A stretch of DNA of 64,000 bases, taken from positions 496,001-560,000 of the forward strand of contig NZ_CP012836.1 of assembly GCF_001593605.1 (NCBI RefSeq). The letters are read 5' to 3'. The notes under the pieces were generated by a model. That model saw nothing but the letters and a program-made list of their open reading frames with translations. It was not told the DNA's origin and ran no database searches. Source of the stretch: Algoriphagus sanaruensis (lineage in GTDB: Bacteria; Bacteroidota; Bacteroidia; Cytophagales; Cyclobacteriaceae). Position numbers and translations under genes: made by a program. Below, one piece after another: positions 58,081 through 64,000 of this stretch (positions are counted from its first letter, which is position 1; each line of letters begins with the position of its first letter).

Positions 58081-60486
58081 TCATTTACTCGCCTCCACTC
58101 TCACTTTTTTCCCTGTTATCAATATTCTACGATACCCATCTTTTGTATCCGAACTGACTTCCTTTCCAAGGACTTTCACTTTGGAAAATTCTTCAGGAAT
58201 CTCAATCGAAATCCCCCATTTGGACTGGGTTTGCTCCACTTCAATGGCTCGAACGCCAGACTTATCCACATAGGAAAGTTTGATTTCATTGTCCCCCACA
58301 ATGACTTTCTGGATGGAAGCTTCCTCCCAGGCTGTTGGCATCTGAGGCCTTATGTAAATCACCTTATTTCCTGCATCAGGTTGAATTCCGAAAAACTGCA
58401 TCACGATCGGCACACCGAAACTGTACATATTCCAAGCCTGCGTAAACATGCCGTAATCCGGAGATACTTCATACATAGAGCCTGGCAAAGCAAAGCCAAA
58501 ACTTCGGGTCATCCGCTTCAAGTAGTCCAATGCCCCATCTGGATTTCCATATCTTCCTTCCCCGATAGCCGAAACACCGGTTGGTAATGTCATCACCGCA
58601 CCCGTGTAGGAAAAGCTTTTGCTTCCTGCAAAAGACCCATCTTCATTTTCCGCCTGTTCGTCACGATCAATTCCTGTTACAAAAGTGCCAAAAGGATTAG
58701 TGTATTTTTTAGCGGTAGCCAAAGCGATTTTAGCCTTTTCGGGATCAGCAACTCCTGTTTCCATTGGGGTGTTGACCACCCAATTGTGAAAAAGTACAAA
58801 TCCCTGTTTCTGATCCTTGGGTAAGGTAGATAACTTAGCCTTGGTAGCTTTCAGCTCTTCAACTGCCCAAGGTTTTTTCAGGGTATCTGCACGGATGATG
58901 GCATCGTCAATCAGATGTAATGCTTCCTCAACTGTGCCAATAAAATCAGCATAACTTCCAAACTCCTCTACCCAAAAGTCTGAATTAATCTTATCCGCCA
59001 AAGCATCAGCTGTCTGTTGATAACTTTTTGAAAGTTCGGTTTTTCCTAAGATTTCGGCCATTTTCGACGCATCTGCAAAGGCCTTTTGGGAATAGGCAGC
59101 GACATCAATCATCTCAGATTTCAGTCCATGGATTTCCATCATGCCATAACCGTCAGCGAGGAGATTGCCATCCTTGTCATTTTCCCGAAGAAGCCAGTCC
59201 AAACCTTTTTCAATAGATGGAAAATACTTCTCCAAAAGCTCCTTATCTCCTGTCCAACGGTACACTTCCCAAATCGTAGAAGTCCATTGTGGTGTCTCGT
59301 TGATATTCCCAGGATTGAATACTGCCCCATTGGTGCTCACTTCATGGATGATTCTGCCGTTTCCATTTTCTTTTTCAGAAAGGTTGTGGATAAGTTCAAG
59401 GGTAGAATAAACCAAGTCTTTTCTCCCCGTCGCAATTAAACCCTGGATCGTATATTCACTATCGACTCCAAAAAACCAAGGATAGTCCTGAAGTCCCGCC
59501 CCGAATCCCCTACCGATTCCTGGTACATCCCGTACTAGCCAATCTGTATTGTATTTGATCCATTGGAAAGCATTTTGAAGATCCGAATCAGGTATTTGTA
59601 TTTCGGATAAGTTCGCTAAAGATTCATATCGCTTCTTTTTTGCATACCAATCCGTATCCAAATTCTTTCGCAAATCGACCAAGGTCTCCATGGCTTTCAA
59701 TTCACTTTCCGAGGATCCTGCAATAAAAACTGGGATAATTTGCTCTGTCTCGCCAGGTAAATTTATTTCTAAAGAAAATCCCGCAGCAGCGCCATTTCCT
59801 TTGGGAGAATAATTACAGTCAAATCCATTTTCAGGGAAAAGAGTAATACCCTCTGCAGTACCCCACACCGTAACCCAAGGATTCCCTTGATCTTTGGCTG
59901 AAAAGGTGTTAGTCATTTCATCAAAGGAAATAAGGTCTTGTTGATCCTGCATTCCAGTTCGCTCTCCCAACCAAACTGGCAAAAGGTCTACAAAAGCATT
60001 GAATTGAAATTGGACTGTTTTTGCTGACTTATCCACATTTTGAACGCGAAAAAGAATAGTTAATCCTTCTTTTCCATCCGGCACGAATTGGAGTCGTTCT
60101 ACTTCGATTCCGATAGACGAAAATTCAAATTGATGAAGGTTAGAAAATGGAAAGTTGGTGAAAGAAGAAGCCTTGTCTAGACAATACGTTTGGTTTTCAA
60201 CTTTGATCGAACTTGTAAAACCATCCATCAATTTGATAGGATGTAGCCAAATTCCTCCCATTTCCCCCTGTACATGCCATCCCAAGTCTGAAAAACTCCC
60301 ATCTTGATTTCCGATCAAATAGATCCGATCTCCTCCGGTAACAAAAGGAGATTTCAAATAATCAGATTTCCCGATCAATCCCTCTTGGGACTTAACATCT
60401 TCAAACAAAACCTGAGTAGGAGTAAGCGGCGCTTGGCATGAAAACAAGGTTGCAATCAAACCAAGCATTAAAAATCTGTGGGTCAT
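58081..60486 (-). CDS. Six-hairpin glycosidase-like lipoprotein (GDE/amylo-alpha-1,6-glucosidase type)
   Basis: An 801-residue lipoprotein: the signal MTHRFLMLGLIATLFSC gives a lipidated Cys at residue 17. The first 280 residues are beta-rich, as in the N-terminal sandwich of such enzymes. The remainder is an (alpha/alpha)6 toroid, visible in QDYPWFFGVDSEYTIQGLIA, TPQWTSTIWEVYRWTGDKEL and DGYGMMEIHG. The Asp/Glu of the WFFGVDSE and MEIHG segments are candidate acid/base residues. The family resembles glycogen-debranching C-terminal domains and related glycosidases; the sugar is unknown. Start at ATG 60486; the frame extends to a TTG at 60519. It diverges from the cryptochrome gene across 172 bp. 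Confidence 0.82.
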   Translation of the reverse strand: MTHRFLMLGLIATLFSCQAPLTPTQVLFEDVKSQEGLIGKSDYLKSPFVTGGDRIYLIGNQDGSFSDLGWHVQGEMGGIWLHPIKLMDGFTSSIKVENQTYCLDKASSFTNFPFSNLHQFEFSSIGIEVERLQFVPDGKEGLTILFRVQNVDKSAKTVQFQFNAFVDLLPVWLGERTGMQDQQDLISFDEMTNTFSAKDQGNPWVTVWGTAEGITLFPENGFDCNYSPKGNGAAAGFSLEINLPGETEQIIPVFIAGSSESELKAMETLVDLRKNLDTDWYAKKKRYESLANLSEIQIPDSDLQNAFQWIKYNTDWLVRDVPGIGRGFGAGLQDYPWFFGVDSEYTIQGLIATGRKDLVYSTLELIHNLSEKENGNGRIIHEVSTNGAVFNPGNINETPQWTSTIWEVYRWTGDKELLEKYFPSIEKGLDWLLRENDKDGNLLADGYGMMEIHGLKSEMIDVAAYSQKAFADASKMAEILGKTELSKSYQQTADALADKINSDFWVEEFGSYADFIGTVEEALHLIDDAIIRADTLKKPWAVEELKATKAKLSTLPKDQKQGFVLFHNWVVNTPMETGVADPEKAKIALATAKKYTNPFGTFVTGIDRDEQAENEDGSFAGSKSFSYTGAVMTLPTGVSAIGEGRYGNPDGALDYLKRMTRSFGFALPGSMYEVSPDYGMFTQAWNMYSFGVPIVMQFFGIQPDAGNKVIYIRPQMPTAWEEASIQKVIVGDNEIKLSYVDKSGVRAIEVEQTQSKWGISIEIPEEFSKVKVLGKEVSSDTKDGYRRILITGKKVRVEASK

Positions 60487-60602
60487 AAACCATGGAATTA
60501 AGACGAAAAGATAAGCCAATTCAACTAAAATCGGGAATGACTATTCCTATTGACTTATCTGGAAGCGATTTGAAAAGTAAAGAATGAGACCCAAATGGCT
60601 CT

Positions 60603-60614
60603 CAAAATATTTTG
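60603..60614. repeat. 12-bp palindrome in the divergent region
   Basis: CAAAATATTTTG is a perfect inverted repeat between the divergent glycosidase-like and cryptochrome genes. Each half resembles a TAnnTTTG box with mismatches. It may be an operator or just AT-rich sequence. Confidence 0.3.
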
Positions 60615-60658
60615 TGAAAGTTTTCAAACACTTTTTTTAAACAGCCTGTTCGGAAGAC

Positions 60659-62101
60659 ATGAAATTCAATCGGATACTGGTTTGGTTTAGAAATGATTTG
60701 AGAATTCGGGATAATGAAACCTTGTCCCGGGCAATTCAATCAGGCATTCAAGTCATTCCTGTGTATTGCTTTGATCCGAGAATGTATGCAAATACATCCC
60801 TAGGATTTCCAAAAACTGGAGCTATTCGAGCGAAATTCATTTTGGAAAGTATTACAGACCTAAGGACATCCCTCCAAAAGATTGGAGGAGATATAATAAT
60901 TCTTCAAGGAAAACCAGAAGTAGAAATTCCTCGCTTGGCAGAACAAGTAATGGCCGATGCGATATTCTTTTCAAAAGAAATAACTTCTGAAGAAAGAAGT
61001 GTGGATAAGTCTTTGGAAAAAACAGCCTTCTCAATGGGGATAGCCTGCGAAAGCTTTTGGCAAAGCACGCTTTATCATTTGGATGACTTTCCATTTCCAA
61101 TCAAGCAGACACCTGAGGTATTTACTCAATTTCGAAAAGAAGTTGAAAAACAATCGAAAATCCGAGCAACATTCTCTGAAATAAAAGAAATCAAATTCCC
61201 TCAATCCGAACTTAAAAGTTTATTAGGGGAAGTACCAAAATTAAGTCATTTAGGACTGGAGGAACCCAAGTCAGATGTCCAATCGTGGTTGGAGATGAAG
61301 GGTGGAGAGTCATCTGCACTAGGGCGACTCAGGTCTTATTTTTGGGAAAAAGACCTACTCAAAGTCTATAAGGAAACTCGGAATGGAATGATCGGAATGG
61401 ATTACAGTTCCAAATTTTCACCGTGGTTGGCTTTGGGTTGTATTTCGCCTCGGACGATCTATGAAGAAGTAAAAAAATACGAACGAGAGCGAAAGAAAAA
61501 CGACAGCACATATTGGCTCATTTTTGAACTGATATGGAGAGATTATTTCCGGTTTATTGCCAAAAAACATGGAGATAAAATCTTTGATATTGAAGGCATC
61601 AAACATCAAAAGGACTCCTGGAGAAGAGATAAGGCTCAATTTGAGCGCTGGGTAGAGGGGATGACGGGAGTTCCTTTTGTGGATGCCAACATGAGAGAAT
61701 TGAAAGAAACTGGATTTATGTCCAATAGAGGACGTCAAAATGTGGCCAGTTTCCTTGTCAATGATCTTGGAATTGACTGGACTTGGGGAGCCACCTACTT
61801 TGAAAGTCAGCTGATCGATTACGATGTCTGCTCCAATTGGGGCAACTGGATGTATGTGGGTGGAGTAGGCAATGACCCAAGAGAAAACCGCTATTTCAAC
61901 ATACTCAGACAAGCAAATAATTATGACAAAAAAGGAGAATTTGTCAGATTATGGATTCCTGAATTAGAAGAGATTAAAGGGTTTGATATTCATCAACCTT
62001 GGGAGTTATCCACATCTCAATTGAGAGCTCTGAAAATCCAACTTGGCCATACTTATCCACAGCCCATAATCAAAATCCCAAAACTCGAAAAATCCTATTA
62101 A
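60659..62101 (+). CDS. DASH-type cryptochrome/photolyase
   Basis: A 480-residue flavoprotein of the photolyase/cryptochrome superfamily. The N-terminal antenna domain begins LVWFRNDLRIRDNE; LGFPKTGAIRAKFILES near 44 is a hallmark of the DASH branch. FAD-binding and conserved C-terminal blocks are MGMDYSSKFSPWLALG-like GMDYSSKFSPWLALGCISP, LIWRDYFRF, and GFMSNRGRQNVASFL, with IDWTWGATYFESQLIDYD. DASH proteins repair cyclobutane dimers in single-stranded DNA and may act as blue-light signals. It is monocistronic, ends with a terminator, and suits an organism exposed to light. Confidence 0.93.
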   Translation: MKFNRILVWFRNDLRIRDNETLSRAIQSGIQVIPVYCFDPRMYANTSLGFPKTGAIRAKFILESITDLRTSLQKIGGDIIILQGKPEVEIPRLAEQVMADAIFFSKEITSEERSVDKSLEKTAFSMGIACESFWQSTLYHLDDFPFPIKQTPEVFTQFRKEVEKQSKIRATFSEIKEIKFPQSELKSLLGEVPKLSHLGLEEPKSDVQSWLEMKGGESSALGRLRSYFWEKDLLKVYKETRNGMIGMDYSSKFSPWLALGCISPRTIYEEVKKYERERKKNDSTYWLIFELIWRDYFRFIAKKHGDKIFDIEGIKHQKDSWRRDKAQFERWVEGMTGVPFVDANMRELKETGFMSNRGRQNVASFLVNDLGIDWTWGATYFESQLIDYDVCSNWGNWMYVGGVGNDPRENRYFNILRQANNYDKKGEFVRLWIPELEEIKGFDIHQPWELSTSQLRALKIQLGHTYPQPIIKIPKLEKSY

Positions 62102-62117
62102 GCTTATCATAGATCCA

Positions 62118-62146
62118 AAACCTCAAGAATTTTCTTGGGGTTTTTT
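62118..62146 (+). terminator. Intrinsic terminator after the cryptochrome gene
   Basis: A 10-bp stem with one G-U pair (AAACCTCAAG with CTTGGGGTTT), a 6-nt loop and a following T-run, 17 bp after the stop codon. It overlaps the end of the convergent small membrane gene. Confidence 0.82.
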
Positions 62147-62377
62147 CTTTTGGAATTTTTCTTTGTTAGGTCTCCAAAACCAGAAGAAATTGAAAATCGT
62201 TATCCCCGCATTTATAAATATCAAGTGAATCCAGGTTTCCCTTTTCATAATTACCGAAAAGTCAAAAGTAAGCATAGGATAAACATAGGCTTGTACCAGG
62301 ATGAAATACAAAACGCTAAAAATTAGTATTCCAATCCAAGTTGGTTTCCATTTTAGATAGGTTATTAAATCTTTCAT
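62123..62377 (-). CDS. Small membrane protein, tandem paralogue 2
   Basis: An 84-residue protein with two predicted spans (WIGILIFSVLYFILVQAYVY and LIFINAGITIFNFFWFW). It shares with the next gene upstream the motif AYVYPxLTFDxSV (here AYVYPMLTFDFSV) and the end FxRPNxEKxxKK (WRPNKEKFQKK). Start at ATG 62377, 20 bp after the upstream stop; the frame extends to a TTG at 62401 that is not supported. I know no name for the family. Its 3' end overlaps the cryptochrome terminator. Confidence 0.7.
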   Translation of the reverse strand: MKDLITYLKWKPTWIGILIFSVLYFILVQAYVYPMLTFDFSVIMKRETWIHLIFINAGITIFNFFWFWRPNKEKFQKKKPQENS

Positions 62378-62397
62378 AAGTAGAAAAATCTTGAGGC

Positions 62398-62649
62398 TCA
62401 ATTTTTTGGATTAGTATTCTCCTTTTTGAACAACTTTTCTCGATTTGGTCGAAAAAAGACGAAATAAAATCCAATCATAAATGGAATCTGCTTGAGAAAA
62501 ACACGAATCCACACTATTGGGTCCAAGCCAACGCTTAGATCAAAGGTTAGCGTAGGATAAACATAAGCCTCCAACCAAAAAAAATCAATCAGAATAGAGA
62601 TGACAAAAAGCCACCAAAATTTCTTTAAGTAGCCCAGAAATTCTTTCAT
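62398..62649 (-). CDS. Small membrane protein, tandem paralogue 1
   Basis: An 83-residue protein with two spans (FWWLFVISILIDFFWLEAYVY and QIPFMIGFYFVFF) joined by a loop containing AYVYPTLTFDLSV. The C-terminus is FRPNREKLFKKEN. Aligned with its neighbour, the positions of the Asp, Pro and Arg in the AYVYP and RPN motifs match, so the two arose by tandem duplication. Family unknown. A TACGTTTG box (62679-62672) inside the end of the upstream gene could give it its own promoter. Confidence 0.72.
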   Translation of the reverse strand: MKEFLGYLKKFWWLFVISILIDFFWLEAYVYPTLTFDLSVGLDPIVWIRVFLKQIPFMIGFYFVFFRPNREKLFKKENTNPKN

Positions 62650-62663
62650 TCTTAAATATTCCC

Positions 62664-63896
62664 TTAATACTCAAACGTAAACCTACCCAAATCGGCAGGA
62701 ATCTGCTTTTTCCTTTTTAATTCTCTTTGATGCAAATACTGCCCTAATTCCGCAAAAAATGGAAATCCAACCGCATCATATTCATATTGATCATCATTGA
62801 GGATTTGGTCTGAATTCACATAGATGATTGCAGTCACAAAGAATTCAATCCCATGTTCAAAATCAACGAAATAGCTTCCATCCAGCAGGTGTCCATAAGC
62901 TTGTCCTGTTTTGTTGAAAATTCGAATGGAAGCAGGAATTGGGTCCTTCGATAATCCATCCTTGTAAAATTTAGAATAGGTATCCCAATATTCAGATTGT
63001 GGATAACTTGGGAAATCGCTTTCTCCTGGGAGCATACTCATGTATTTCAAAACCAAAGAACGGTGTGCTTCATTAAGATTAAACCGCTCAACTCCCAAAA
63101 ATGCTTCTGGGAAAATCATCCGCTTCACTACGCCGTCGAAGTCTGTCAAAGAAAAGCGATTCTTATGAGTAAAATCCAAAGGTTCCTGAACTAGGGAATC
63201 ACCTAAATAATACCCATTTCCAATTTTGGGCTGGGCGCTATTAAAATAGATTTTGTCTGTAGTTCGTGCAGGAAGCTTCAAAATTGAATTCCCTAATGAA
63301 TCCTGAAAATAAACTGGATTAAACATCCGATTTTCCTCAGGACTTGCTGGAAAACTTAAGCGGTGATTAATCACAGTATGCAATAGACCCTTTTCCTTGA
63401 GTTTTTCATTGATATATTCCTGTCCCAGCAATTCATAAAGCCGATTATAAGCATCATTATCACTTACCAACAAAATCTTTTTTACGTAATGAGCGATACT
63501 AGGAAGGTTATTTTTGGCAGTAGAATCAGACCAAGCCGGAATTTGGGAAGGATGAACAGAATCCGTAAGCATAATACTTTCTGCAGATAAGTCGTCCATC
63601 CCTTGTTCCTCCAGCCATTCCAAGGCTAGGATAGCCACGGGAAGCTTGACCGTTGAAGCTGGATAAAAATATCGTGATTCGTCAAGGTTATAGGTATAGG
63701 AAATCATTAACGGATTTCCGTGTTCATTTCGATCAATTTGGGTATAAATGATCTGTACTTGATATAAGTTGGAATCAGCTAAAACCTTTTTTAAAACCGG
63801 GAAATCCTCCAAATTTTCTCGAAATGGGGCATCAGAATGCTGGCAGGAGGCTAAGCCAAATATGCTTAGGAATAAAATGAGGTTTAATTTATTCAT
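62664..63896 (-). CDS. Serine hydrolase, class-A beta-lactamase fold, lipoprotein
   Basis: A 410-residue lipoprotein (signal ending LASC, Cys18). Active-site motifs of the penicillin-recognising serine enzymes are in order: Ser81-x-x-Lys84 in YPASTVKLPVA, Ser145-Asp-Asn in LVSDNDAY, and KTG in FNKTGQAYGHLLDG. The class-A-type Beta-lactamase2 fold fits; however, a long inserted stretch between SDN and KTG and the lipid anchor make a role in peptidoglycan or peptide cleavage more likely than antibiotic hydrolysis. No omega-loop Glu is obvious by eye. It overlaps the upstream, partly visible gene by 4 bp (ATGA). Confidence 0.82.
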   Translation of the reverse strand: MNKLNLILFLSIFGLASCQHSDAPFRENLEDFPVLKKVLADSNLYQVQIIYTQIDRNEHGNPLMISYTYNLDESRYFYPASTVKLPVAILALEWLEEQGMDDLSAESIMLTDSVHPSQIPAWSDSTAKNNLPSIAHYVKKILLVSDNDAYNRLYELLGQEYINEKLKEKGLLHTVINHRLSFPASPEENRMFNPVYFQDSLGNSILKLPARTTDKIYFNSAQPKIGNGYYLGDSLVQEPLDFTHKNRFSLTDFDGVVKRMIFPEAFLGVERFNLNEAHRSLVLKYMSMLPGESDFPSYPQSEYWDTYSKFYKDGLSKDPIPASIRIFNKTGQAYGHLLDGSYFVDFEHGIEFFVTAIIYVNSDQILNDDQYEYDAVGFPFFAELGQYLHQRELKRKKQIPADLGRFTFEY

Positions 63897-64000
63897 CGGT
63901 CTTCTGAAAGTTGGTGCAAAGCATCATTGATCGCCATTAAATCCCCGAAGGTGTGGAATGCCGATACAACAATTCGATTTATAGTTGGACTCTGCGGTGT
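63893..64000 (-). CDS. C-terminal end of a gene cut by the window (possibly a class V aminotransferase fold)
   Basis: The frame is open from the window end and reads 35 codons to a TGA that overlaps the next start (ATGA). The visible C-terminus includes INRIVVSAFHTFGDLMAIND and then ALHQLSEDR. The pattern R-I-V-V-S-A-F-H-T ... D-L-M ... L resembles the C-terminal strand and helix of class V aminotransferases (R-I-S-x-x-x-x-N-T-x-E-E-I-D-x-L). That comparison is by memory and weak. The gene is translationally coupled to the serine hydrolase. Confidence 0.4.
   Translation of the reverse strand, partial: TPQSPTINRIVVSAFHTFGDLMAINDALHQLSEDR

Noticed and set aside
62664..63896. Calling the serine hydrolase an antibiotic-resistance beta-lactamase
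   Set aside because: The motif set is shared by the whole superfamily, the protein is lipid-anchored and much longer than class A enzymes, and no omega-loop Glu could be placed.
1..64000. tRNA, rRNA, CRISPR array, insertion sequence or prophage
   Set aside because: No gap is large enough to hide rRNA, no tRNA-like cloverleaf or regular spaced repeat was noticed, and no transposase or integrase is encoded.

Overview
The window reads as a chromosomal segment of a Bacteroidota bacterium, most likely Cytophagales / Cyclobacteriaceae (Algoriphagus-like). Reasons seen in the sequence: a large TonB-dependent receptor with an N-terminal carboxypeptidase-like domain, DUF5916, DUF4382 and DUF6427-like proteins, a MurF-alanine racemase fusion, many lipoproteins, almost no Shine-Dalgarno sequences, and promoters of the Bacteroidota type (TTG about -33, TAnnTTTG about -7), several of which can be placed exactly. 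The species is inference. No rRNA, tRNA, CRISPR array, insertion sequence or prophage was found; this is mostly stable, vertically inherited chromosome.

Layout. 1-3.3 kb: a truncated membrane protein, a subtilisin-like lipoprotein protease and a small lipoprotein. 3.3-9.8 kb: glyA-tatC-rpiB operon, two hypothetical genes, an AEC permease, then DUF493, pterin dehydratase, rsmI and an inositol-phosphatase gene. 9.9-17.6 kb: an envelope-biogenesis block read leftwards: coaX, outer-membrane barrel protein, TPR protein, lptC, small membrane protein, CNNM/CorC protein and a SurA/PpiD-type foldase. 17.6-30.5 kb: anmK, a Glu/Leu-type dehydrogenase, nhaD, a lipoprotein, tag, a DUF368-aroE-purU operon, phosphosulfolactate synthase, a TPR protein and rfbC-cpsB-like-epimerase. 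30.7-43.8 kb: hflX, dgt, DUF4382-ribD-msrC, dxs plus a hydrolase, and the operon scpA-flippase-murF/alr-ion channel. 43.8-51.3 kb: a fluoride-type CLC, a TIGR01777 oxidoreductase, three tandem PLDc_N membrane proteins, an M14 peptidase and an amidohydrolase. 51.3-64 kb: a TonB receptor under a TPP riboswitch, FAH / TfoX-N / YjbQ genes, a DUF5916 protein, a six-hairpin glycosidase-like lipoprotein, a DASH cryptochrome, a tandem pair of unknown membrane proteins, a penicillin-recognising-fold serine hydrolase and a gene cut by the window end.

How the genes fit together. Much of the window serves the cell envelope: peptidoglycan precursor synthesis and recycling (murF/alr, anmK), LPS export (lptC), outer-membrane protein folding (PpiD-like), Tat export, TonB-dependent uptake, and several secreted or lipid-anchored hydrolases. 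One-carbon and cofactor genes (glyA, purU, coaX, ribD, dxs, pterin dehydratase) form the second theme. Ion homeostasis is a third (nhaD, K+-type channel, CLC-F).

The most informative non-coding element is a TPP riboswitch with a well-placed promoter upstream of the TonB receptor, which makes that receptor a predicted thiamin or thiamin-precursor importer. I see no large undescribed system; the best leads are small: two uncharacterised tandem gene families, the phosphosulfolactate synthase, the CLC-F, and promoters that abut start codons.
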